The notes: generated by a model from the sequence alone, not told the origin. Positions 45,089 to 58,299 are shown, counted from the first letter of the stretch. The stretch: 64,000 nt of DNA from Acomys russatus (GCF_903995435.1 NC_067149.1:56525844-56589843), one strand, 5' to 3'. Made by a program: numbers and translations.

Positions 45089-48049
45089 CCCTAGCTGCTT
45101 ACTAGCCTGGCCCATCTGGCACACAGAGCTGATAGGCAGACCTGAGTCTGGCATGGGCCACAACCCATATTAGCTGTCATCTGAGGAAGGTCTGTGGTGC
45201 CCCCAAGCAGCTTTGGGCTTGGATCTCTTTCATTCCCTCAGCTGCCTACCAGCCTGACCCATCTGTGACACAGAGCAGATATGCTGAACACTGCCATTTC
45301 CAGAAGGACTGAGGGGCACCTGAGCAGCTTTGTGCTTGAAACTCAGTCAGCCTGTTCCTCTCCTTCTTGAGCCAACTGAGATACAGACAGGGAAACCAAC
45401 AGAGCTGAGCTGGGTGCAAGCTCCAAAACCTGGTCACTGGGGATCCCTAGAAAACAGCTTTCGGCTTGTTCTCTTTGCCTGCTCCCAACATACCTGGACC
45501 ATGTAGGAAACAGACAGGGACCTCATTGGAGGAACCCCTAAGCATGCTAACACCAGAGACAAGAGGCCAGCACAAGAAGACAAACAACAAAACTCAGAGC
45601 TATATGACACCACCAGAAACCAGTGATCCTACCACAGCAAGCTCTGGAGATATGAACACCCATGAGGAGCAAGAAGAAGATGTTAAGTCTGAGGATGAAA
45701 ATAATAGAAGCCTTGAAGGAGATAAATAAATCACTCAAGATAATACAAGAAAATACATTCAAACAGATGAAGAAATTGAATAAATCCTTTAAGGCATTAG
45801 AGGAAAATTCAATCAAATGGAGAAAGAAATGAATAAAACTATTCAAGACCTAAAGAGGGAATTAGAAGCAACAAAGAAAACACAATTTGATGCAACTTAG
45901 ACTTGGGAAACATAGGGAAGAGAACAGGACCACAGACACAAGCAACAGCAATAGAATACAAGAGATGGAAGACAGAAACTGAAGTGTGAAAAATACAATT
46001 GATGTTATCAATACATCAGTCAAAGAAAATATTAAAACTAAAAAGTTCCTGACAGAAAATATCCAAGAAATCTGGGACACTATAATAAGACCAAACCTAA
46101 GAATAATAGAAATGAGAGAAGAAGGAAACCCCAAACTCCAAGCAACAAAATAATCAGAGAAAACTTCCCCACCCTAAAGAAAGAAATGCCCATACACATA
46201 CAAGAAGATGACAGAACTCCAAATAGATTGGACCAAAAATGAAATTCCTCCCACCACATAATAACCAAAACATTAAATGTACAGAACAAAGAAAGAATAT
46301 TAAATTATGCAAGATAAAAAGGCCAAGTCAAAAATAAAGGCAAACCTATCAGAATTACCCCCTGAATTCTCAACAAAGACTATGAAAGCCAGAAGAGCCT
46401 GTGTAGATGTCATGCAAACATTAAGAGACCACAGATGTCAACCCAGACTACTATACCTAGCAAAACTTTCAGTCACCATAGATGGAGAAAACAAGATACT
46501 CTATGACAAAACAAAGTTTAAACAGTACCTATCTGCAAATCCAGTCCTACTGAAGATAACAGAAGGAAAGCTACAACCCAAGGAGGCTAACTGCACCCAG
46601 GAAAACACAGGAAATAAAAAAATCCCACATCCACAAATCCAAAAAGAAAAGGAAACATACATACAAACTCTACGAGCACCAACAACAAAATAACAGAAAC
46701 TAACAACCACTGGTAATTAATATCTTTCAACACCAATGGCCTCAACTCTCCAGTAAAAAGACACAAGCTAACAGAATGGATATGAAAACAGGAACCATCA
46801 TTCTGCTGCATACAAGAAACACCTCAGCAATGAAGATAGACATTGCCTCAATGTAAAGGGCTGAAAAACTAATTTCCAAGTAAACAAGCTTGAAACACAA
46901 GAAGCAAGCTGGAGAAGCTATTCTAGTATCTAATAAAACAGACTTTCAATAAAAACTAATCAAAAGAAATGGGGAAAGATACTTCATACTCATCAAAGGA
47001 AAAATACACCAAGATGATGTCTGAATTCTGTACATCCTTGCCCCAAATGCAGGAACATCCACATTGGTAAAATAAACATTACTAAAGTTTAGATATGCAT
47101 TGAGTCTCACACATTAGTAATGGGAGATTTCAACACCCCACTCTTCCCAATAGACAGATCATCAAGACAAAAAGTAAATGGAGAAACAATGAAACTAATA
47201 GACATCATGAATCAAATGGCCCTAACTGACATCTACAGAACATTTCACCCAAACACAAAAGAATTCACCTTCTTCTCAGTACCTGTTGGAACGTTCTCCA
47301 AAACTGACCATATACTTGTTTACAAAGCAAACCTCAATAGATATAAGAAAGTCAAAATAATCCATTACATCATATCAGACCATGATGGATTAAAGCTGAA
47401 ACTCAACAACAACAGAAAGCCTACAAAATCATGGAAAGTGAACAATTCTCTACTCAATGACCTCTGTGTAAGGGATAAAATAAAAAGAGAAATAAAAAAA
47501 CTTCCTAAAATCCAATGAAACTGAATGCACAACATATCCAAACTTATGGGACACAGTGAAAGCAGTGCTAAGAGGAAAGCTCATAGCACCAAGTGCCTAT
47601 ATAAAGAAATTGAAGAGATCCCATACTAGCAACTTAGCACATCTGAAATCTCTAGAACAAAAAAAAAAGAAGCAGACACACCCAAGAGAAGGAAGGAGAC
47701 AACTGGAAATCATCAAATTCAGGATGAAATCAATAAATTAGAAACAAGAAGAACAATTCAAAGAAATAACCAAACCAAGACCTGGTTCTTTGAGAAAATC
47801 AACAAGATAGATAAGCCCTTAGCCAAACTAACTAAACAGCAACAAAATAAAAAATGAAATGAAAGGGAGACATCATGACAGACAAAGAATCATTAGGTTT
47901 TACTTAAAAAGTCTATATGCTACAAAATTCAAAAATCTAAATGAAATGGACAATTCTTGATAGCTACCAATTACCAAAATTGAGTCAAGATCAGGTAGAC
48001 AAATAGTATCTCTTAAGGAAATAAAGGCAGTCATCAAAAGTCTCCCAAC

Positions 48050-48050
<1 letters not shown>

Positions 48051-48086
<36 letters not shown>
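48051..48086. repeat. A36 homopolymer inside ORF2
   Basis: Thirty-six consecutive A's stand where the other L1 copies in the window have nine (26446-26454 and 40078-40086), just before the codons for the conserved PGPDGF motif. It marks local expansion of a natural A-run. Confidence 0.97.
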
Positions 48087-48087
<1 letters not shown>

Positions 48088-50996
48088 CCCAGGGCCAGAT
48101 GGATTCAGCACAGAATTCTATGAGACCTTCAGAGATGCTAATGCCAATTCTCTTCAAACAATTCCACAAAATAGAATCAGAAGGAACACTGCCAAATTCA
48201 TTTTATGAGGCCACTGTCACCTTGATACCTAAAGCACAGAAAGACTCAGCAAATGAAAGACATTTCAGACAAATTTCTCTTATGAACACTTATGCAAAAA
48301 TACACAATGAAGCACTCTCAAACCAAATCCAAGAACATATCAAAGATATCATTCATCGTGACTAAGTAGGCTTCAGCCAAGGCATGCAGGGATTGTTCAA
48401 TATACAGAAATCCATCAATGTAATCCACCATATAAACAAACTAAAGGAAAAAAGTACATGATCATCTCCTTAGATGTTGAAAAAGCATTTGACAAAATCC
48501 AACACCCATTCATGTGAAAGGTCTTGGAGAAAGCAGGGATACAAGGCACATACCTAAACATAGTAAAGACAATATAGAACAAGTCTATAGCCAACAGCAA
48601 ACTAAATAGAGAGAAACTTAAATCAATTCCACTGAAATCAGGGACAAGACAAAGCTGCACACTTTCTCCATATGTCTTCAATATAGTACTTGGACTATGA
48701 GCTAGAGCAATAAGACAACAAAAGGTGATCAAGGGGATACAAATTGGAAAGAAAGAAGTCAAACTATCACTGTTCACAGATAATATGCTAGTATCCCAAA
48801 AATTCTACCAAGAAACTCCTACAGTTGATAAATACCTTCAGCAAAATGGCTGGATACAAAATCAACTCAAAATATCAGGAGCCATCTTATATACAAATGC
48901 CAAACAGGCTGAGAAAGAAGTTAGGGAAACTGCACTCTTCTCAATAGCCACAAATAATATAAAATATCTTGGTGTGACTCTAACTAAGAAAGTGAGAGAC
49001 TTGTATGAAAAAAAAATAACTTCAAATCTCTGAAGAAAGAAATTGAAGAATATTTCAAAAGATGGAAAGATCTCTCATGCTTGTGGATCAGGAGGATCAA
49101 AATAGTAAAAATGGACATCTTACCAAAATAAATCTACATATTTAATGGAAGTCCCATCAACTTCACATGGAAAAAAACAGAACAGCTAAAACAATCCTGT
49201 ACAATAAAATATCCTCCGGAGGAATCTCCATCCATGATCTAAAGCTGTACTATAGAGAAACAGTAATTAAAACAGATTGGTATTGACATTGAAATAGTCT
49301 AGTTGATCAAGGGAATCGAATTGAAGATGCAGAAATAAATCCACACACCTACGGACACTTAATTTTTGACAAAGAAGTCAAATCCATACAATGGAAAAAA
49401 GATAGCATCTTCAAGAAATGGTGGTGGTGTAACTGGATGTCTACATGTAGAAAAATGCAAGTAAATCCATATTCATCACCCTGTACAACACTAAAGTCCA
49501 AATGGATTAAAGACCTCAATATAGAACCAACTACACTAACTGTCTTAGAAGAAAAAGTGGAGAAGAACTTGGAACCATTGGCACAGGAGACAACTTCCTG
49601 AACAGAACACCAACAGCCCAGGCTCTAAGATCAACAATTAATAAATGGGAACTCATGAAAAGTTTCTGTAAGACAAAGGACACTGTCAACAGAACAAAAC
49701 GATAATCTACAGGTTGGGAAAAAAATCTTCACCAACCCTACATCTGACAAAGGGATAGCTTCCAAAATATATAAAGAACTCAAGAAATTAAACACCACCA
49801 AACCAAATAACCCAATTGAAAAATGGGGTGCAGAGCTAAACAGAGAATTCTCAACAGACAAATACGAAATGTCTGTGAAACACTTAAAGAAATGTTCAAC
49901 ATCTTTAGTCATCAGGAACATGCAAATCAAACGACTCTGAGATTCCATCTTACATCCATCAAAATGGCTAAGATCAAAAGTTCAAGTGACAGTACATGCT
50001 GGCAAGGATGTGGAGAAAGGGGAACACTCCTCCATTGCTGGTGGAACAACCACTTTGGAAATCAATCTGGTGCTTTCTCAGAAAATTGGGATTAGCTCTA
50101 CCTCAAGACTCAGCCATCCCATTCCTAGGCATATGCCCAAAAGATGTTCCACCATACAAGGACATTTGCTCAATTATGTTCTTAGCAGTTTTATTCATAA
50201 TAGCCAGAATCTGGAAAAAAACCTAGATGTTCTCAATTGAAAAATGGATAAAGAAACTGTGATACATTTACACAATGGACTACTACTCAGCTATTAAAAA
50301 CAAAGAAATCTTGAAATTTGCAGGCAAATGGATAGAATTAGAAATGACCATTGTAAGGTAACCCAGACCCAGAAAGACATGCATGGTATATACTCACTTA
50401 TAAGAGGATATTAGACCAACATAGATGTCCTCTGAGAGACTCCATCCAGCAGGGGATCAGAACAGATACTGGGACTTGCAGCTGGACTCTTGGGGAAGAG
50501 CTGAGAGTTGTATGGATGAAATGGGGAATGGAAGTGGGGGTGTCAGGAGCTCAAGGAGACTATCAAGGCTGATGGATCTGGACCCAGATCGGCCTGCAGG
50601 AACTGATGAACCAAGCAAGGACAATGCAATTAGAGGACCCAGATCCCCAGTTTAGGAATAGTCAATGGATAGCTTATCTGCACATGGGGAAGAGGGGAGG
50701 GGAGACTGCCTCTTACCATATCTCTGGTGCCCAGGATTTGATCACTGTGTCTTAATGGAGAGACCCTGTGGGAACACAAAGGAGGGGGATGCAGATTGTC
50801 TGGATGAGACCTAATAGGCTGTTCTCAGACAGTGGAGGAAGAGGACTCCACCTTTCAGAAGTCTAAACTAGGGGAATAGATCAGAGAGGGGGAGGGTTGG
50901 AACAGGAAGATAAAAGGTAATTACAATCTGGATGTAATGTGAATACATCATAATTTTTAAAAATAAAATAAAATAAAGATAAAAACACTGATCGAC

Positions 50997-51610
50997 TATG
51001 TGGAAAAGTAAATTGAGAGATCTCTGGTTTCCAAATAAAAGACCTAGTGCCAGGTATAGAATATCTCTCTTTGAACTGATAAAGCAGGGGTACCAGGGGA
51101 CTCTGAAAAGATACAAGATATTGACATTGCTCCTGGATACCCACCAGAATTTCATGGTAAAACCTTATTGTTGAAGAGCCACACTGGTCACTGGGCATGA
51201 ATATATCACATTGATGATGATACAGAAGTTTCTTCTCCTCCCTGCTGCCTAGCTTATTGTAGTAGAGAGTGCTATGCAGGCTGTTGGGCAGGAGGGATGT
51301 CAGAAGAGTCATCAACACTGGAAGCCAGAGGTCACGGAGGACTAGGGAAATACAGTGTCCTCTGGACTTGACAGGACCACCACAATTCTGAAAATTACAA
51401 CGATGCTCACCTGTACAAGATCAGCAGTCAGCCCAGCACAGGGTAAAAAAGAATCCATGAGGCCCCACCCCTCCCTGAAGAGCTATGGACAGTTGTTGGC
51501 TTGTGGACGAGGTAGACAAAAAGTGACTCCTGGTAGATTGACAACTCTCCAATGAATGGTCCACAAATAAGTAGACACCATGAAGTAGAGTCCAGGAGTT
51601 ATTTTTTTTT
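50997..51610 (+). repeat. Dispersed repeat 'E', copy 3 (part)
   Basis: Shares TGGATACCCACCAGAATTTC, CCTTATTGTTGAAGA and ATGAGGCCCCACCCCTCCCT with the other E copies. The family is not assigned. Confidence 0.55.
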
Positions 51611-51819
51611 TTAAGTAAAACAAAACATAAAGTAATGGTAGTTGGTAGATGAAGACAAATCTGGGAGGAGTTAAACAATTGGGGAAGATATGACCAAAAT
51701 ATATTTGTATACATATCTCAAATAATTAATAATACATTTTTTAAAATAATGATGATGCATCTTAAGACTTTGGGGAAAAAAACAAAAGCAAACTAAATGC
51801 AAGAACAGCAGACACGAAG

Positions 51820-52080
51820 AATTATGATCAAGGCAGAAATCACTGAGTGAAATAAAAGATACAGAATATTGAGAAGACCAAAAGTTGATTCCTTAAAAAG
51901 ATAAATGAGATGATGAATTCTTACCCAAATTATGCTAAATAAACAGGTGCAAAACTGAGATTAATGTCAGAAGTGGAAAGGGAAATATAATGAATGCATG
52001 AAATGCAAACAGAACTTCAGTGAAAATGTATCTTCATTCCATCAGGAAACCAGAGAACAGCCTTGGATGTTAGAGCATGG
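51820..52080 (+). mobile_element. Ancient L1 ORF2 scrap
   Basis: The order GACCAAAAGTTGATTCCTTA, AAAAGATAAATGAGATG, GTGGAAAGGGAAATATAA matches the part of L1 ORF2 downstream of the endonuclease in an old mammalian L1, with heavy decay. Confidence 0.5.
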
Positions 52081-52369
52081 AAGACTTTACAGGTATGTAA
52101 ACCATACAGTACAAATGATATTCAGAGAAGAATAATGAGGGAGGACATTTAGTGAGGACGTTTATCACAGGGTAGGGGACAGAAGGGAGTGTGCAGAGAG
52201 ATAACTAAAACAAATGATGTTTGAAAAAGCACAAAAGCCTAAACTACGAGCTTTACATATGCAAATATACATTACATACTAAGACATAAAAGATAGACGT
52301 ACACATATGCATATAAAATAATACCAAAAGGCTTTACTCTGCACAGGGGTTAATGTTCTTCCCAGAAGC
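52081..52369. other. No gene recognised
   Basis: AT-rich sequence without an assignable feature. Confidence 0.3.
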
Positions 52370-53640
52370 CAGAAGTTGCCAAATATAAAACCCAGAGTTT
52401 CACGCGAACTGTCAGTCAGGAGTATCCCAGTTACCCCTAAAACAGTACAAGCTATTAGTGTTGTTTTTGGTTACCCATCAAAACTCAGTGTCGAGACCCT
52501 GTTGTTGAAGACACTGCATAGTTTGGTCATAAGACGAATGAAACCAAGCTATTACTCAGTAGAAAGCATCCTCCCTGGGTGCTAGCTTTTGTAGGAAGGT
52601 GCTATGTAGGCTGCAAGAATAAAAGAAAACATTGATGCTCTTACAGAACTGCAAATGCTACAGGCTATGATAATAACTAGCCAAGCAATATATGACCACG
52701 GACGTGAGTATGCCATGAGTATTATACAGGCAACCAATAGGATTAGATGTAAGGCCCACTCCACAGGCTAAAACTCATGCCCGGTATGATGAATCAGGTC
52801 CAGCTCCTGTGGCTGGGAACCTGATATGCTATAAGGGTGAATGTCCTTTTGTTGTTTGGCTAAGTAATTATGTGGTTAAACTGTCTTCTAAATGTACTTT
52901 TATACCCATAGATAACTGCTGCTCTCAATCTTAGTCAGAGAAGGTACATTCTACACTCAGGAACATTTAACGGAGAGACTCATAACTAGGCAATGTGTTG
53001 AGAATAAGTAATTGTGCATGCTCACTTCTAAATGGAACTTCTAGACTCTCCCCCACCTCAAGACTTACGGAACATTGCAGAAGACAGGGCAAAAAAAAGA
53101 AGTTAAGATCTGGAGCATGGAGAGAGGAGTGTTGTGAAATGCTGTCTTCTGGATGTGGCATGGCAGCTACCTCCATGAACTCAGATAAGCTATGTTCTGA
53201 AATAAGACCCGCATAGGACCAAGGCAGTCAAAATATCATCACTGGTGGGAGAGAAGTTGATGACACCTGGCCCTAGCTGAGAATCTATTGGCAATTGATG
53301 GTTACTAGGGGACAGTAGTCATTTTTCTTTGAGACTTTGTCCATTGACAGACTGCCCATGCTCAGTGAATTGCCCTACACTCATGTGCATACAAACTGTA
53401 CAAATTAAACACTGTGGGACATGAAATTTTGAAAAGAAAGAAAGAAAAAGAGGAAGGAAGGAAGGAAGGAAGGAAGGAAGGAAGGAAGGAAGGAAGGAAG
53501 GAAGGAAGGAAACATGAAATTAAGAGGGGAATGTTTTTGGTGGGAGATGGAGGGAGAGAGTGGAGATATGACAAAAATACAATGTGTACATGTATTAAAT
53601 TCTCAAAGAATAAAAATATTTTAAAATAAACTTTAAACAG
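52370..53640 (+). repeat. Dispersed repeat 'E', copy 4, with 3' terminus
   Basis: Begins with the E phrases (GAGACCCTGTTGTTGAAGAC), continues through GATAACTGCTGCTCTCAATC and GTTGTGAAATGCTGTCTTCT, and ends at about 53625 with CATGTATTAAATTCTCAAAG and AATAAAAATA. I recall these phrases as frequent in murid genomes. Interrupted by a GGAA microsatellite. Confidence 0.6.
53451..53510. repeat. (GGAA)n microsatellite
   Basis: About 15 tandem GGAA units following an AAAG-rich stretch. Confidence 0.97.
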
Positions 53641-54284
53641 CTTACTAGCTCTTTAAACATAAAACTATCTGTAATGTTATACTTCAAGATGAAACATAAA
53701 ATATAAGAAAATCTACTATATCATTATTATAAGTTCTACCACATAACTGTACATCTACTGTTTGTATATTTTATTTTGAAAGACAGATATTCACTCCACA
53801 GTATGGACTACTCTACAGCTCATCATATAGTTCAAGCTTGCCATGACTCATGGAAATCCTGATGCCTTAGCCTCCCAAGAGCTGGTATGATACATATAAG
53901 CCATCATACCTAACTAGCTACTGTTTTTAAACCACTCCAATATAGCACTTGTCCTCCAAAAATAATATTGCTCAAGCTATTTAAACTAAAAGCCATGATT
54001 TTCAAACCTGAGGTTTAACATTTAATTATCTTCACAACTACTTATAAGTTATTTTACACACAAACTTCTGTGTATCTTTGTGCAAAAACTATTGAAATTA
54101 TTTTTAATAGCCAAGGATGTGTTTCTGCCCTTTATTGAATTAGCCATATTAAAATGTCTGCCTTGTCTGACACAAAATCTCCCCAAAGATAAGTACCTAA
54201 GCTCAAAACTGAAGACTACTACATTAAACAATCTGACAATGGTGAGCTGCAGCTGCAAATCAGTTGACTTTAACTGCATTTTCA
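53641..54284 (-). other. Mostly unassigned; degenerate B1 at 53770-53915
   Basis: The stretch with CAAGCTTGCCATGACTCATG, TGCCTTAGCCTCCCAAGAGC and CATCATACC resembles a badly decayed B1 complement. The rest is AT-rich DNA with no feature. Confidence 0.4.
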
Positions 54285-54442
54285 TTTGCAGGGAGGAGTG
54301 TGTCATTGCATGAAGGTGGACGTCAGAGGACAACTTGTAGGAGTCAATTCTCTCCTCCATCATGTGGGTTCCAGGGATTGAACTCATGCTGTCAGACTCA
54401 ATGGAAGGAGCCTTTACCCACTAAGCCATCTCATCAGCCCAC
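54285..54442 (-). mobile_element. B3/B2-type SINE
   Basis: The plus strand shows CATCATGTGGGTTCCAGGGA, then TTGAACTCATGCTGTCAG and CACTAAGCCATCTCATCAGC, the complement of the tRNA-derived head of a B2/B3 SINE. Confidence 0.9.
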
Positions 54443-55411
54443 TAGGCAGTTCACTTTAGATAGCCTGGACTGCCCAAAGGGGAACAACATAATTATTAGA
54501 TTCTGAGATGTAGCAGGACGGCATGTTCCGGAGGGAAATAACAGTACAGCTCAGCAATCCTTTCCCTCCTGAAATAAAAAGCACTCTCAAAACACAATTC
54601 CGATGAACATTTGTTTATTAATCTGGCATTCCTCATCCAGGACCACTTCCTCATTCTCCTTTGTTGGGAGCCTCGCAGATCTACATTATTTTCTACAATG
54701 ACACAATATCCACAAGGGTAGTTGAATGCTTGTTTCAAAGTTGGAGTCTTCTCAGGAAATGGAAGAGAATGCAGTGATTATCACAGCTAAGGGAGACATT
54801 ACCGTGTTTTCTAAATTAAAGATAAAATAAATAAAACATGAGTTATCAAGGGAAGCTCAAAAGCCCAAGTCTCTCTTTGGTCATTTAACACTTTGAACGT
54901 GAGTATGGGATTTTATTTCTTTAGGTATACTCTCTGATCCTCTCTCATCATCTTGTATCTTATATAAAAAATTTGCACACTCTTCCATTATAGTCTGCAA
55001 CTCCAGGTCCAGGGGACATGACACCTTCATCTGGCCTCTGGGGGCACCAAACCTAGATATGGTGCACAGACATAGATGCATCTTAACACTCATACACATA
55101 AAATGGTATTTTTAAAAACATTTTAAAGGCAAAAGAGCAGAGAAACTAAAATAGAAATTGTTGGTTCAGAGCCCTTTAGTTTTTTGTAGAAGTATACACT
55201 CTATGCAGTAGGTGGTAGCTTGGCTGAGAGCCCACGGGGGAAACTGGATTCCATAAACTAGAGAGATAAATGGGGAATTTAAAAATACTCCAGAGAAAGA
55301 GAATTTGTGTCCTGTCATGAATGTACCTGACTCTCCAGGCCCCTAAAGAGAAAAGGCCTGTCTGAAAAAATAATGTATTTTTTAATTTTTATTTTACTTT
55401 ATTTCCTTTAG

Positions 55412-55522
55412 AAGGGATTTTATTTTGTAGACCAGTTTGGCCTGGAACTCAGAGATTCAGCTGCCTCAGACTCCCAAGTGCTAAGATTCAGGATTTATGC
55501 CACCACTGCTTTCCATGCCTGC
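55412..55522 (-). mobile_element. B1 SINE
   Basis: The plus strand has GTAGACCAGTTTGGCCTGGA, then ACTCAGAGATTCAGCTGCCT and CAAGTGCTAAGATTCAGG, a B1 complement, located in the last intron of the 54.6-58.4 kb gene model. Confidence 0.82.
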
Positions 55523-55822
55523 ACTTTACCTCAGCTTTGGGGAGGTGTTAAATACTGAGTGCATTCTAACAGAATTAAAACCAGCATCAAATACAATATC
55601 AAATATCTAGTAAGGTTATCAGAGAAAAAAAGAAGAGACTTACGAGATCACGATTTCCGGCGGAGGGTTGCATCAAATCTGCACTGAGATAAAGAAATGG
55701 TCTGAATTCACTTTAAGCAGCACTCACTCGAGCTACCAATCTTTGTCTTAGAGTAAGAAAACATCCAATTTTATAACTTCCTCACTAAATCTAGCAAGAA
55801 TGATATAAAAAAAAATGTGGAG

Positions 55823-55955
55823 GGCTTAATGGCACACCGCTTTAGACCCAGCACTCAGGAAGGAAAGGAAAGAAGATCTCTGTGAGTTCAAGTCCAGCCA
55901 GATTTACATATCAGTTCCAGGGCCAAGACTACATAAAAAGACTCTGTGTCAAGAT
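55823..55955 (+). mobile_element. B1 SINE
   Basis: GGCTTAATGGCACACCGCTT, TTAGACCCAGCACTCAGGA and GATCTCTGTGAGTTCAAGTC mark a plus-strand B1 whose right end reads GACTCTGTGTCAAGA. Confidence 0.88.
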
Positions 55956-55973
55956 ATATAGATAAGTGGTAAT

Positions 55974-56023
<50 letters not shown>

Positions 56024-56158
56024 GATGGTGATGATGATGGTGATGATGAAGATATATAGAGATAGATGATAGAAAGATGGAGAGAGATGGTAGATAGATG
56101 ATAGATAAATAGATAGATAGATAGACAGATAAATTGGTTATAAATAGATGATAGATAA

Positions 56159-56210
<52 letters not shown>
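55974..56210. repeat. Compound (GATA)n, (GAT)n, (GA)n tract
   Basis: Pure GATA units at about 55974-56017, GATGGT/GAT units to about 56050, irregular GATA, then (GA)n at 56163-56210. Open frames with His or Leu-Ser repeats here are repeat artefacts. Confidence 0.96.
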
Positions 56211-56212
<2 letters not shown>

Positions 56213-57164
56213 TTAGATAGATTGACATTTATGCTTACCAAAATCAAGGTCTAGCATACTCTCTATCTGAGATGAATTGTAATCTCCTGGAAGAGAAGAG
56301 GAGGTGATCAGTCCCATCTTCCTAGCCTTATCTTCAAGCTCATGGACACCCAAGGAGCTGACCCTCTGGAGCTGCCTGAAACTATTTTTGAGATCAAGTG
56401 ACTGACAACAAGATGTATCGTTGAGAACAGGTGTCTTCTGCTGAAAATGTTCCAGGAAAAAGAGATACATTACCCTTAAGTTTCAAAGAACGTCGGTAAA
56501 ATTTATTATACCTCAGAGGTCAAAGCAGGACCTTCCTCAACAGTGAGACAGAAGAAAGAGGGACAGAAAAGAATGTCTTCATGTTTGAAGACAGAAACTG
56601 CTCCTACCTGAGCTCTCAATGGTTTCTTCCATAAAGCTGGAGAGGACTGTCTCAGCATCAGTAGAGGACACTGGGGTGACAGAACAGAAGACAGGTATAG
56701 TCACCAACTATGGGAGAAAGCAGGCTTTCCTGTAGGAAGGGACAAGATAGGGGCCCAGAAAACACCTGCTCAGGCCTCCTTAAAGCACACCCTCACTTAC
56801 CAGAAATCTGTGTGTTTCCATGGTTCAGGCTTGAGTTTGGCATGAGGTCTGTGGTCTGCATAAGTACAGTGGCTGAATCAATGTCTGTGCCATCCTCTAG
56901 AGAGTCTGTTGACACTTCCTCAGTTGATTCTGTTTGGTCAGTTGTTGAGTTTAGAGGGTCATGGTCTGAATCCTGTAGTTCTTCATTGATTAAATCTAAT
57001 AGGTCAACGGTTAGATTTTGTAGTTATTCACTGGGAGGGTCTAGCAGGTCATCATTGATTGCTTCTGGAAAAGAGTTGGTTGAGTCTAGTTCTGGTTAGA
57101 TCTGGTAGATAACTACCTGTTTGAGGTAGGTCTTCACTTGTGGATTCTAACAAGTCAGTATCCG

Positions 57165-58299
57165 ATTAGAAAGGTGCTCAAGAAAAAAGAACAGTTCAAG
57201 CCCTTCTCGGTAATCATGTCCCTGTCACCTCCCCCCCCCCTTCCTGTTCTCTGTCCTCAGTTCATGAGAAAGTATAACATGGCTGATGGTATGTTAATCT
57301 CACCACAGTCCCTCTGAGTAGCTAAAGTCCTTGAACCAACTGCTGCTCAGAGTACAAGTGCCCAGAGCCCACTCCTGTCTTCTTTGAGAGGAGAGTTGAG
57401 GGAAGGGCATCTGTGTTATACCTCTAGCTGTGTGCTGGTCAGACTGGAGCAAAAGGAAAATTCAAGACCCACCTCTATACTGATTCCATGTTTCTGAAGT
57501 CCCCTAGAGCGATGAGTAGTTTAAAAAAAAAAAATGCTGGCCCTATGTGTAAGTAAGAATGGAATCAATCTAACATTTAACAGCCTGTGCCCAGGACACA
57601 TTTTTAGCAAATCTTAAAACATTCAACATTCATAGGGTTAGTTATCTCCAGAAACCTCACAACTCAGAGGGCTAATGCACCCAGACAAAATCTCTCAAGG
57701 ACAGGCTGTTCATTTTGTGGTAGGAACTGTCACCAAGATCACTGTCTTTCTCTGCACTTCATTTTGTTTTATCCCTCATGCATGTGCAGTGAGGAAGCCT
57801 AGCTAGCAGCCCACAGCCTGAGAGTCAATTGGCAGGAGCAGGTGAGGGGAACAGGTCATTTTCACACAGTTGGACAAGCAGCTCTCCTAAGCTAGGTTCC
57901 CATGTCAGCCCCACACAGATCCACAGTCTGGGAAAGAGCTGGTTGCCACTGCTCTCTGAAGCCCACTTTACTTGGTAATGGGACCTCAAACCTTTACTCT
58001 AATTGAACAGAATCTCAGAACTACCTTGACTTGCAGTGAAGATGGGACCATCAGAAATACCTCAGCCATTCTGCTCTGGTCCCATCTGACTAAGCTTGTT
58101 ACCTATATGTGTTCAATTCAAACTCACAACCAAAATTGTAGCTCAGTCACTCAGCTGCTGGTCTCACCTAAAACTCCATTGACAGACTTATCCAATTTCT
58201 ATTTAAAACTTTCACCACTAATCGATCCCTTTCCACACTAATATCCCCCATAAGCACAAACCTCACCTCCCTTCTCCAAAGGATTCAAGGTGTACATAC
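57165..58299 (-). other. Intron 1 of the acidic-protein gene model
   Basis: About 1.1 kb with a C-run at 57231-57240 and an A-run at about 57523-57534. No repeat is assigned. The plus-strand frame at 57972-58241 has no supporting features. Confidence 0.3.

Larger units (their letters stand above)
44357..50996 (+). mobile_element. Old full-length L1 (Lx-like) with decayed target duplication
   Basis: Runs from GGAGATCCAAGATGGCAGCG (44372) through a 5' UTR, ORF1 (about 45660-46690), ORF2 (about 46700-50390), a 3' UTR and an A-rich tail at about 50981. The flanks AAAACACTAATAGAC (44357-44371) and AAAACACTGATCGAC (50982-50996) agree at 13 of 15 positions and are best read as an aged target-site duplication. 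ORFs are broken throughout, though long open pieces remain, for example 46307-46693 (end of ORF1) and 47120-47518 (endonuclease). The 3' UTR is of a different family from that of the young L1s. Confidence 0.9.

Noticed and set aside
53362..53629. Frames with Lys-Glu-Gly or Leu-Pro-Ser repeats
   Set aside because: They follow the GGAA microsatellite on either strand.
54496..54738. 80-codon minus-strand frame as the last coding exon of the 58-kb gene
   Set aside because: It reads through an AATAAA and has no features. A non-coding 3' terminal exon is the simpler reading.
55974..56160. Regular repeat resembling a spaced repeat array
   Set aside because: It is a GATA/GAT microsatellite without unique spacers, so it is not a CRISPR array. 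The DNA is also mammalian.
56390..56470. Possible additional exon (minus strand) between 56470 and 56290 of the acidic-protein model
   Set aside because: A CAG acceptor exists, but the phase inherited from the 63-nt exon reaches a TGA after about 15 codons and no donor restores phase. Skipping it joins 56608 to 56286 cleanly.
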